52,520 nucleotides of DNA from Zygophlyctis sp. KS116. Lineage: Eukaryota; Chytridiomycota. The stretch spans positions 1 to 52,520 of the forward strand of contig BAAFSQ010000051.1 of the NCBI GenBank assembly GCA_054661495.1, written 5' to 3'. A model generated the notes under the pieces. The model made no database searches, was not told the DNA's origin, and was given only the letters and a program-made list of their open reading frames with translations. This document shows positions 11,953 to 22,103 of this stretch, one piece after another. Every line of letters starts with the position of its first letter. The stretch's first letter is position 1. The position numbers were made by a program, and so were the translations under genes.

Positions 11953-12582
11953 TCAAGTAGAAATACTAAATTCTAATAGTAGACTAGTATCTATAGACAT
12001 GATTTCAGTACTTGTTGAATAATTTTTAGGCCAAGAATCATTAAAATCATAAATCAAATTCCACTTGTTGGGTTTATCTTTTAATCCAGTTTTAAGTAAT
12101 TGAGACTCTAGTCCACTGTAAGAGAGAGTATTTGGTCTAAATTTAATATTTTTACTAGATTCAATTATTGGATCTGTACTAGAGTATAAAAACACTGTTA
12201 AATCATTACAATCTCGTACTCTAATTTGTAAAGAGTATTTTCCATACCTAAACTGTTGACAATAAACAGAGACACTAGTATTTTTACAATTTCTAATAAA
12301 TATAGATGATTCTGTGGGTCCTAGAATCACATTACAATTTTCTAAATTTTCCAAAGTCACTTGAACTGATGCATCTAGAATATAAAAGTTTGAATTATTA
12401 GAGTCTAAAACTAGTATTGGATAACCTGTCGGAATTGAATTTGGTGATTTTATCAATGTCTGATTACAACCTGAAAATGTATAATCATCTTGAGAAATTG
12501 GTAATTCCTTGTCAATGCAATCATCTTTTCCAACGATTGGTGATTTATGCACTTGTTTGAGCCTCTTACAGCAGCTAAACAT
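11953..12582 (-). CDS. RP2: RP2-like (XRP2) tubulin cofactor C-type / ARL3-GAP-like protein
   Basis: Two exons (12582-12248 and 12220-11953) give 200 residues. The 27-nt intron has no stop and is a multiple of three, so it is easily missed. Removing it restores the compact CQQFRVRDC motif; that Arg-containing strand carries the arginine finger of the TBCC/RP2 fold. Other family motifs are DDYTFSGC, LENCNVILGPTESSIFIRNC, PIIESSKNIKF and an HDF-like IYDFND. RP2 acts as a GAP for ARL3 in delivering lipidated cargo to the cilium. The protein ends after the beta-helix domain, without the C-terminal NDPK-like domain of animal RP2. The N-terminus is MFSCCKR: there is no Gly2 for myristoylation, but two Cys could be palmitoylated. 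Confidence 0.85.
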   Translation of the reverse strand: MFSCCKRLKQVHKSPIVGKDDCIDKELPISQDDYTFSGCNQTLIKSPNSIPTGYPILVLDSNNSNFYILDASVQVTLENLENCNVILGPTESSIFIRNCKNTSVSVYCQQFRYGKYSLQIRVRDCNDLTVFLYSSTDPIIESSKNIKFRPNTLSYSGLESQLLKTGLKDKPNKWNLIYDFNDSWPKNYSTSTEIMSIDTSLLLEFSIST

Positions 12583-12660
12583 CTAATAAAACGCGTATTG
12601 ATACCAAGTATATAGACTAGAAATCTCCCTTTGTTGACTTTCCAATCTTTGAAATCATCA
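12583..12660. promoter_or_regulatory. 78-bp shared promoter with ACGCGT site
   Basis: Lies between the diverging RP2-like and STIMATE-like start codons. It holds one ACGCGT (12591-12596), which matches the MCB element bound by MBP1-type APSES factors in yeasts. Whether it works here is inference. The size forces both genes to share control DNA. Confidence 0.4.
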
Positions 12661-13316
12661 ATGGAAAAATGTAGACTATTGGGCGATTTTTCTATTTTTA
12701 TACAATTCTTGTTATTTACAATTGCTTTATTATCTCTAATAATCAAGAGATCCAGAGAATCTCCTCGACGACTTTTAAGAGTTTGGATTCTAGATACTAG
12801 TAAACAAGGAATTGCATCACTTTGTCTTCATTTTAGTAATATTTTATATTCAGTGTCTTTGGAAAATCCATGTATTTTGTATTTTCTTCATGTATTTATT
12901 TTTACTAAATCTAGATATTGTTAGATACTACAGTTGGAGTTTATATTCTTTCTATTCTAATTAAATTTACTTATCCGATTGCATTAAAACTAGATTCTGA
13001 ATTAGAGTCTGGAGTTTATCCAAATTATAAATCTTGGATAAAACAATTGTTTTTATTCTTGGTCTGGTGGGGAATTACAAAAGCAATTATTATTATTATT
13101 ATATCTTTTAGGATTACAGTAAATCTAGGGAATTTTATACTCTTGCCTCTACTTTCTTTAAAGGATGAACGATTATTAATTACTTTTGTAGTTTTACTTT
13201 TACCACTAGGATTAAATATTTTACAGGCATGGTTGATTGATTCTCTTATAAAGTATAAACAGATTTTATTTATATCTGTGGATCAGGAAGATGAAGAATT
13301 GGAAGAAAATATTTAA
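12661..13316 (+). CDS. STIMATE/TMEM110-like multipass membrane protein
   Basis: Exons 12661-12891 and 12915-13316 join across a 23-nt intron into 210 residues. At the junction the sequence becomes PCILYFLH-ILLDTTVGV, the conserved start of the STIMATE/TMEM110 family (LLDTTxGV between helices). Hydrophobic segments are visible near residues 12-27, 65-95, 115-135 and 160-180. The C-terminus is acidic and ends in an EEDEELEE-like run. The family sits in the ER or vacuole membrane; the animal member promotes STIM-Orai calcium entry and the yeast homologue is a vacuolar protein. The ATG follows the CGCG-containing bidirectional promoter. Confidence 0.78.
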
Positions 13317-13429
13317 CAGATTATTTTATTATTGGAAACTTTTCCATTATAGGACGATATATAGTGGAAACTTGAGTCTGACCAAGACCTAAAATTGTCT
13401 TTTTAGCCCTAAGAACCTCTTAGTGTTGA

Positions 13430-14907
13430 ATGCTCAGAAGAAAATTGAAAACAGAGTCTCTAGAGCCTTTTCTTAAAAGAGAATATTTGCATGTGCATCC
13501 GATTCATACTGCAGTCAAGGGATCTCCGCTATCGAATGAACAAGGTACAGCTCCAAATTATAGAGGGTTTTATACTCTAACACTGCTATTACTGGCTGTA
13601 ATGAATTTAAGACTTGCTATTGAGAATTATCTTAAATATGGTCTACTAGTATCGTTTGATCTATATAGTATATTCACCGTCAAGGACTTGGTTTGGTCCA
13701 CGATTGGATTATTTGGTATTGGGTGCCACATTTTAGTTGCTTTTTGGATTGAAACTATTGCAGTTGATTTAATGACTGTTCAAGCTCCTACTCATACAGA
13801 TGTTAAGAGTTTACACAAAATTAATTGTACAATCTTGATCATTTTTTCAATGCTTAATTCTTGGTTTAATATCAGTCATCCTCTTATATCTGGATCTCCT
13901 CTGTTTATTAGTGTTGTTGTGTTGTTGAAATTAATCTCTTATGCTTTAGTAAATGCTGATTTAAGAGATGCGGCATTATCTGGAAGATTAATAGAATTAA
14001 ATGAAGAATATATGGTATTCTAAAAAGAAATTCTAATCTAATAGGAGGATCCAAAGTTTAAATCAGATTCTGTGTTATTTCCTGATAATATCACGTTTGG
14101 AAATTTGGTTTACTTTATTTTTGCTCCTACATTGGTAATAAATAAAACTAATTATTAGAGTTATCAGCCAGTGTATCCTAGAAATAAGACTATTAGAATA
14201 TCTTTTATCCTAAAAAGGTCTCTTGAATTAATAATTTCAGTTTTTACAACTGTTTTTTTAGCTGCTCAGTATGCTTTACCGATTTTAAAGAATTCTTTAA
14301 AGGTTTTAGACGAAGGAAATTCTTTAAAAATTGCAGAAAGGTTATTGAAACTTTCTGTTATATCTCTCTTTATGTGGCTCTTGATGTTTTTTGCATTTTT
14401 TCATTGTGCATTAAACATTATGGCGGAATTATTGAGATTTGGTGATCGATCATTTTATCTTCCATGGTGGAATGCTAAAGATATTGCAGAGTATTGGAGG
14501 CTTTGGAATCTTCCCGTATACAAATGGGGTAAAAGGCACGTGTATCTCTCTCTTTCTATAAATCACAAAACATCGAGATTTTTTAGTATTCTCGTTGTAT
14601 TTACAATATCTGCTCTTTTACATGAAATTTTAGTTGGAATACCTACTCATAATCTCAATGGAATAGCTTTTATGGGAATGATGGGACAAATACCTTTGAT
14701 AGTTTTCACAAATTGGCTTACATTTATCCGAAAGACGGTGGTAACTTTTTTTTTATTTTCTAAATTTAGTTTCCCGGCCACAAACAATTCTTTGATACTG
14801 TTGGAAATTTGATTTTTTGGATCTCATTTACTATTGTTGGACAGCCTGCATGTATTCTTATATACTATTGCCAATGGTACGCTGATCAAAGAGGTGTGAT
14901 TAGATGA
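13430..14907 (+). CDS. DGAT1: DGAT1-like diacylglycerol/sterol O-acyltransferase (MBOAT)
   Basis: Four exons (13430-14014, 14045-14134, 14159-14740, 14770-14907) give 464 residues; introns are 30, 24 and 29 nt. Family motifs are YRGFYTLTLLLLAVMNLRL-x-IENYLKYG near the N-terminus, FAPTLSYQPVYPR, the FYxDWWN region (here FYLPWWN, 324-330), EYWRLWNLPVYKW, a catalytic His in ALLHEILVG (H380), and the C-terminal IVGQP helix. Spacing of motif to His is 56 residues, as in DGAT1. The enzyme makes triacylglycerol (or steryl ester) in the ER membrane. The conserved Asp of FYxDWWN is Pro, which is odd for an active enzyme. The many membrane helices and the length fit DGAT1 better than yeast ARE enzymes. 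Confidence 0.88.
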
Positions 14908-14986
14908 TTTGTGAATTGACTTTGTCCTATTGATTCAGAGTCTTTGAGTGTAGTGGTTAAGTGAGTGTTATAAAAGGGCCAAGAGA

Positions 14987-15169
14987 ATGTTGAGGGCTAG
15001 TATGAAGAAAATTTCCAAAAGAAAAACTAAAGAATTGACTCAAGAATTGGACAAATCAATGGATGAAATTCATGTTTTGCTACAAAAAAAGAAAAAGAAA
15101 ATTATTAAAAGAAAACAAGAAAAATTTGATGCTTCACTCTTGGATCTTTTAAGAAAAACTAGCTTTTGA
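14987..15169 (+). CDS. Possible small, very basic protein (60 aa)
   Basis: An ATG at 14987 opens 60 codons rich in Lys, with a KKKKKIIKRKQEK run and a predicted helix, ending LLDLLRKTSF. It lies 79 bp after the DGAT1-like gene, and its last 21 bp overlap the 3' end of the convergent CFAP99 gene. I recognise no family. It could be a real small nuclear or coiled-coil protein, or a chance frame in A-rich DNA. Confidence 0.35.
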   Translation: MLRASMKKISKRKTKELTQELDKSMDEIHVLLQKKKKKIIKRKQEKFDASLLDLLRKTSF

Positions 15170-17186
15170 AGCCGATCGGGAAATTGTTGATTGGCTTCGG
15201 GATAAGAGTCCGAGTCTTGCTGCTTTTTTGGCTTCTAAAGTTTCTTTGAGCTTTGATAGTTTATCTTCTTCATGGCCAAGAGGAATGCATGAGACTGGAC
15301 GAGAAAATGCTTTTTGTCTTTCAACTTTTCTCTTTAGTCGTTCTGCATCTATAGTCTCTAATTTGGAATTTACTAGTGCAACCCTGGCCATTTTTTGCTC
15401 CAAGATTTCTCTTCTTTTGGTTTCCTCGGCTTCGGCTAGTTTAACCTTGGCAATTAGTAGTCTCTCTTGTAATTCAATAATTGACATCTCTCCCAGAATC
15501 CCACATCCAGAAGTTTCTGTTAGATCAATTTCTTTCCTAACGCTTCCAATAGGTGTAAGATTCTTTTCTAATAATCTGATTTGTTTCACTAATTCCATTC
15601 TTTTTTCTAATTCTTGTTGAGATTCCTTTTCCGCTCTTTCTTTTTGGGCTTGATATTCCAAAGACATTTCAGTAGCTATCCTTGATTTATCATCTAGAAC
15701 CTTTAGTTTAGCTTCAGTAATTCCAGATTTGATATCATGGACTTTTTCAATTTTTTTCTTGTTTTCTACATTGATTTCAGCCTTTAATTGATTTGATATT
15801 TGCTTGAATTCTTCTTTTTCTGCTAATGCTTCGACTACTTTTTCTCTATTTTCCTTTAATTTTTCTTGTTTAGCAATAAATGTTTCTTCATGAAGTAATT
15901 TGATTTCTAATTTCCTTTTTTCTAATTCTAGTTTTCTCTCTTCAATCTCTCTTAATTTAAGTTCTTCTCTCCAGGCTTCAAATTCATGTTCATCTTTTAA
16001 GCCAATTTCAATATCTTTAAGTAGTTTGTCTTCTTTTTCTTTTTGCTTTCGGAATAGAGCTTCTTCTCTTAAAATTGCAGCGGCTGTTAGTTTAACTGGA
16101 ACAGAAGCGTAAATTTCAGATGGAACTTTTCGGAGTGTAACAGGTTTTGTCTTTTCAAATTCCTGTTGCTGGGCAATCAAAATATTTTTTCTAGTTTCTG
16201 CAAGCATAGCTACAGAGTTTTTTGCTGCCACTGAAAATGGGCTTGTTTGTGCGGATTTGTAATTTTTTAAAGCCTTTTCCTTGTTTATTTTCTTGATTTT
16301 TTCCAATTTCTCCTGGTCTCCAGCCCCCTTTAAAACTATTTCTGGAACAGGATTTGCCTTTATATTAATGGAATCTATGCTTTACCTTTATAAATGTTGG
16401 GATTTTGACTGTTGGTTCTGGTAATTTACGTGGTTTTGGTACCGTGAGTGTAAATGGGGCACAAACTTGTTTTAAGAATTATATAATTACTAGTGGCTTC
16501 TTTAGTTGATTTTTTAGGAATGAGACCTGACTGTACTATTTCACATAATTCACTTAATAGCAGCTGAGCTGCAGGTATATTTTTAGTAATTGGTATCAGG
16601 ATTGAATCCTAAATTTAAAAACTAATAAGTTACCTTTACATATCCTGCATCCAGTACGCTGATCCATAGAGGATTAAGTTCTTTTTCTAAATTCGCAGGA
16701 TCAAAAAGAAATCCTATTAATTGGGCCATTTTAGTTGCATCGTAATATCTAATAAATTTCGCAAAGTTGGGAAATGTCAACTCGTCTAGTCTGATCATGG
16801 CTAGATATACCAAGACTATCGTTGAATGCTCTTTCTGTTACCTGCAAATAAATTGAATTCGGACTTCAAGAATCTTTGACCCGTTCTGAGATAAAATAAA
16901 TCCAAAGTGGCCTATGGTTACCATGTAAAAGTTACTCTAATAATGTTTTGGAATCTTAAAACTCCATAAAATGTTTCTTCCAAAAATACAATCTCGGTTT
17001 TATCAGTGATCTTTGATTCAGCAGTATATTTAGCCAAAATTTCCTCATCAGGATCAATAAGCGGAACGGATAAATTTAATTCTGGAATTTAAAACATTGA
17101 AATTTACCAGAATTCCATCCGCTTCGGGCAAATGGATGCCGACTAAGCAAATTGCGACAATGAGTTATCAGCTGTTTGGAAATCAT
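15149..17186 (-). CDS. CFAP99: CFAP99, cilia- and flagella-associated protein
   Basis: Seven exons (17186-17108, 17081-16936, 16911-16842, 16815-16634, 16608-16491, 16465-16386, 16357-15149) give 627 residues; the six introns are 24-28 nt. The N-terminal half is helical (FYGVLRFQNIIRATLDLFY, then LVYLAMIRLDELTFPNF), followed by a Pro-rich PFTLTVPKPRKLPEP linker. The C-terminal half is a long charged coiled coil with DLTETSGCGILGEMSIIEL, the CFAP99 hallmark. The protein belongs to motile axonemes; its exact role is poorly known. The end is a Ser/Arg-rich tail (SRSQSTISRSASKASFS). The gene starts 100 bp from the end of IFT80, both on the minus strand. The ATG at 17186 is the first one in frame with the phase-1 first exon. 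Confidence 0.88.
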
Positions 17187-17285
17187 TTAAACCGGAAGAT
17201 AACAAACGTTAAGTTCGGAATTTTTAGAAAAACATTCATTCGGACAAATTATTAAAGCGAATAAATTGTAGACATTTTTAACCAA

Positions 17286-20015
17286 TCAGGCCAATGTTTT
17301 TTCTTTTTCAATCTCAAGTTTAATTTTGGCCTTCACTTCATCTGCATTAACTTGTATCTAAATGAATTTAAAAAATTAAGTTTACCTCCTGAGCATATTT
17401 AATAAATGTCTTGTTAGTTTCTTTTGTTTCTAGGGCACGCAAGTATTTAGAGCGATAAAATAGCACAGTGTCAATGTGAGTCTTGTATTTGATTGCAAGC
17501 TCTAATGCACGATCCCAATTAAATAGATCAATCCACATCCTAATGCTTTTATATATAAGATTGGCCCCTAGCAATATAGATTCTGCTTCTTTTGGTTGTT
17601 TTCTTAGTAAAGCTAGTTCGGCTGCACGGCCTTGTGGAGAGGGGATTAGTTTTGCATTGCAAATAAATTGTACTTTTTGAATTTCATCTATAGAAGCATA
17701 TGCTACTTCGGCAGTGTTTAGATCTTGTCCGAATACCGACATGGCTGCAAGACAAGCCCAAAGATCTCGTTTCTTTTATTTAGAGTATGTAAAAATATAC
17801 ATTGACATGTCTGCAGAGTCTGATAGCTTCTTCCCAACAATTTTTGCGACTAAATTCACCAATCATGCTATGTAGTTGAGAGATTCCACTAAAAATAATT
17901 TAATTAAAAAAATACTCAATATATATAAGCGATCCATCAGAGCTTCTGACAGCACATTCAGTATCTACAAAAAAATTCAAAAGAGCATTCTTCCCCAAGA
18001 GACTGACATAAATTAAAACCATAAATACCTAGCATCTTTTTCGAATTTGGTCAAAGATATCAAATCATCATCAATGTAAACAACATTCGGATAATACCAT
18101 ACAACAAACTTCCCGTCTGTGATTGCCGCCAAAAACTCGTTATTATCATTCCAAAGGGAACTTTCAGTCATAACAGCTAATTTAAGTCCAAAAATATTTA
18201 CCGAGTTTTCGGAAATCTTCTTTGACGATTTTGGTGATGAAGAGCTCACGATTTTTATCAATAATGCTCAAATGGCGACCAAGGGATGATTTTGCTTGGC
18301 TTAGTCCAATTTCTGAAATATCTGCTGAATGTTTAATTTTCCCTTGACCAAATGGATTTCCTGTCTTGACATCAAATAGATGTACAACTACTAATGAATA
18401 TTTTTGATTTCAAACCTTTTTCGTCTGAGCGATCTTTAACTGCAACAACATCCTCTGTCAGCGCTATTGTTCTGGTGGTGATAAATTCAGCTCTGAGTCC
18501 TGGTATTTTGGGAGAGCTAATCAGCTTTCCATCGTATCCAAATATTTGAATTCCAGCATAATTATCTATCAGGGCAAAATTACTACCGAATAAGATTTAT
18601 ATCCTAAAAACCTTCTAGATTGTTGAATACATGTTACCCGTCCGTTATTCCTCAAGTCAATAATCGAAGGAGTGCTCCAGTTTTTTTCATTGTAGATATG
18701 ACACTGATTTGACGTGGCGACAATCAAGAAACCATATCGTAAGGACATATTGACAATTCTATCACGTAACTCTAGATGATAAGATTGAGCGCAGGAATAC
18801 CATGGTTTTCTTGATTCCCTTTAACGACATCGTGAATAATAAATTTTCTATCATCTTGCCAAATCACCTGCAAATGTTTCCATTCAAATCTTCTACTTTT
18901 TAAGGCAATTTTTGTTACCGGTTACTCAGATGTGCAAAAACGACCGCTCCAGACCCGGCTGCACATGCGAATTGAGTTCCATCTGGAGTCCATGAAATAT
19001 TAAAGATTGTTCCACACTTTGGTTTCGATAGAGCATATGACCACTATTATGAATTGAAAATATATACTCCTAGCTTGTCACATATTTTTAATGTTTCAAA
19101 AGAACCCACAGCAAATATTTCGCCTTGAGGATTCCATACAATTGAAGTAATTGGGTGAGAATGAGCAGAACTACAGTAAAGTTGCCTACCATAATTATCC
19201 CAAATCTATCGATGTATTATTTTGAAATATTTACTTTATATTTGCAATCCTCCCCAGCTGATATAATTAAATTATTGACCAAATTCCAATCAACCTTCAA
19301 AACTGGGCCGTCGTGAGCTTTCCACTAAAAATTAACAGTTGTGCCTTACTTGGGTGACGGTTTTACCAGCTTGAATTGGCTTAATAACTAAATTGCAAGA
19401 ATTGGTATATATAATTTGGTCGTCATCAGGTGCCCACGTAATCGAATATATCGGATATCCTGATAGTTATGAATCCTTAAAATACCACTTTGTACGAGCA
19501 CACTACGAAGCATACCACTTTTAGACCATATTTTTAATTGTCCATCTTCTCCACCTGTTTCAATTTAGTCTCATGCTGAAGCCTACCGGTACATATTGCA
19601 GATCCTTCGAAATTCCATTTAGCACACAAAACAGCACCATTGTGAGCATCTATAGCTTTTTCTATTTTATCATTCTTTGAGCAGATATAGTATTTTCCAT
19701 CTGTACCACCCAATATCATTGTGTCCGAACTTTGATTTGTACCTCTTCCTGGAGCTGATGGTGCCCATTGCAAGTCTGTAATAAAAGTATTTGGGGAGGG
19801 ATTAAAATTAAATACTTTTTCAATGTATTCGCCATCTCCTGACCACTTAAGTACATTGTTATCATCTCTTTGAGTGAGTCAACGCGTTCGATTACCCTGC
19901 TGTCGTCAACTCAAGGCCTGTCCATCCGAGACAAGTCACTAAATCAGAGTCTTTAAATTATGTGGAATAAGAAATTACGATGATTCTTTTCGGACTGTGA
20001 AACTATCAAACGCAT
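17286..20015 (-). CDS. IFT80: IFT80, intraflagellar transport complex B WD40 protein
   Basis: Seventeen exons give 765 residues: 20015-19979, 19950-19896, 19867-19587, 19554-19486, 19459-19350, 19324-19235, 19205-19068, 19043-18919, 18895-18801, 18771-18612, 18582-18416, 18390-18202, 18176-18029, 18002-17916, 17888-17801, 17772-17386, 17357-17286. All phases agree. The N-terminus [11 protein letters not shown] leads into WD40 repeats ([40 protein letters not shown]-like blades). The helical C-terminus has [33 protein letters not shown]-like and [10 protein letters not shown] motifs and ends with a KVKAKI-x-LEIEKE helix. Length matches the family (about 770). IFT80 is part of anterograde IFT-B trains. 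Three acceptors have near neighbours (18388/18391, 18893/18896), and the 18583-18611 donor (gttttt) is weak, so those junctions are less sure. Confidence 0.92.
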
Positions 20016-20055
20016 TTTAAGTAATTATATTTTCCGGAAAACTCGTTAATGATCA

Positions 20056-21237
20056 TCAGTTTAAATTAGACAATGCTTTTCCTAAAACTTCAAAAATAAA
20101 CAACTTACTCGTTATGTTTTGTCCCTCAATCGTTATGCAATCTTGAGGGAGATCTATATTTTTTTCAGCAACCTTTTTTCCAGGCAGTGGTTTTCGGAAA
20201 TATGGTTGCAAAACCCAGTTTGGAAGTTCAAGAATTGGTTTAGAATCGTCCACTTGAGTCAATTCCTCATCTGTACCAAACTTTTTCTGGAGCCTAGACT
20301 TTAATTCCAAGACATTTTCTGTAAAATCCTCCAAAGTCTGACATTTGACAAAATTGGCTCTGATGTCTACATGTTCAGGGAGACATGCATGAAATATTTT
20401 AAATAAATGCCCCCGTATTGATGACATACTAGCACTATCAGGAAATTCTTTGACAATACTTAAATATTCAATTGCTAATTTCCAATTTGAATAAAATTTC
20501 CCAGTAAATAGAGCAGGATTATATAGATTACCTTCTGCAGTCATAACTCCATCAACCCCAGTAGAATCCATGCATGCTTTAATATCTTTAAAATAAAGAA
20601 TATTTCCATTTGCAAAAACTGGAATTGAAACTGATTCCTTGATTCTTTTAATTTGTTCCCAATCCGCCAATCCAGAATTATGACCTCGTTGTTCCCTTGT
20701 TCTACCATGAACAGTTAAAAGCTGACAACCTGAAGCTTCCAACATCTGAGCATATCTGATTGATTTTTCAACATCAGGAAATACTCTGATCTTACAAGTG
20801 ACTGGAACACTTAATTCCTCATGTAAAATCTTGACTATTGAAGAAATTAAATCCCATTCATCTTGTAAATAAGCACCATAATGTCCTCTTTTAGCAATAT
20901 GCTGAGGACATCCAAGATTAATATCCACTGCATCCACTTTATTTTGAATCATTTTAGCAGCCTCTAGTAAAACCAATGGATTATGTCCAGCAAACTGAGC
21001 AATCAGCGGTCTATCTTCTGATCCACTTATGAAATTCTCTCGTCTATATTTTTCATTTTCGACAAATGCTCTAGCAGACAACATCGGAGTATAACATAAA
21101 TGAGCTCCATATCTATTAGATAAGATCCTCCATGCCCATTCTGATTGATCAACCATTGGAGCAACAATATATTTTGGAGCCTTTAAGATCTGATTGTAAA
21201 AATCATAACCATTTAATTTCCCAGTACCAACAGTCAT
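20056..21237 (-). CDS. DUS1: tRNA-dihydrouridine(16/17) synthase DUS1
   Basis: Exons 21237-20109 and 20081-20056 give 384 residues. The TIM barrel opens with IVAPMVDQSEWAWRIL, continues with AQFAGHNP and VDINLGCPQHIAKRGHYGA, which contains the catalytic Cys, then CKIRVF, LLTVHGRTREQRG and IPVFANGNI and DGVMTAEGNLYNPALF, all typical of eukaryotic DUS1. It reduces uridine in the tRNA D-loop with FMN. The frame is open upstream of the ATG only through non-ATG codons, so I start at 21237. The second intron candidate (20082-20108, gtaagt...ttttag, 27 nt) is stopless and in frame; with or without it the protein ends ALSNLN. The start of IFT80 lies only 40 bp downstream. Confidence 0.9.
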   Translation of the reverse strand: MTVGTGKLNGYDFYNQILKAPKYIVAPMVDQSEWAWRILSNRYGAHLCYTPMLSARAFVENEKYRRENFISGSEDRPLIAQFAGHNPLVLLEAAKMIQNKVDAVDINLGCPQHIAKRGHYGAYLQDEWDLISSIVKILHEELSVPVTCKIRVFPDVEKSIRYAQMLEASGCQLLTVHGRTREQRGHNSGLADWEQIKRIKESVSIPVFANGNILYFKDIKACMDSTGVDGVMTAEGNLYNPALFTGKFYSNWKLAIEYLSIVKEFPDSASMSSIRGHLFKIFHACLPEHVDIRANFVKCQTLEDFTENVLELKSRLQKKFGTDEELTQVDDSKPILELPNWVLQPYFRKPLPGKKVAEKNIDLPQDCITIEGQNITSKLFIFEVLGKALSNLN

Positions 21238-21351
21238 CAGAAGATCTGCAACAGTTTTGATCGACACAGGTGTCAGTGTTAGGCTCTGCGCATTTAATTT
21301 TTGCTTGATTCTTGTCGTACGTAGTTAACTAAAAATTAAATATATTTCTTG

Positions 21352-22019
<668 letters not shown>

Positions 22020-22103
22020 TTTCTAAAATGTATGTCTGACTTATCGTTAAGTTGACGGTGGAAATCTTAGGTTTCAGTTAAGCAAATGAGAATAAATTTT
22101 ACT

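Noticed and set aside
12453-12746. Minus-strand 97-codon frame across the RP2-like/STIMATE-like promoter
   Set aside because: It overlaps both real start regions and contains no family motif.
15228-16112. Two plus-strand frames rich in Ser, Leu and Phe
   Set aside because: They are shadows of the Lys/Glu-rich CFAP99 coiled coil on the minus strand; poly-charged coding gives such antisense frames.
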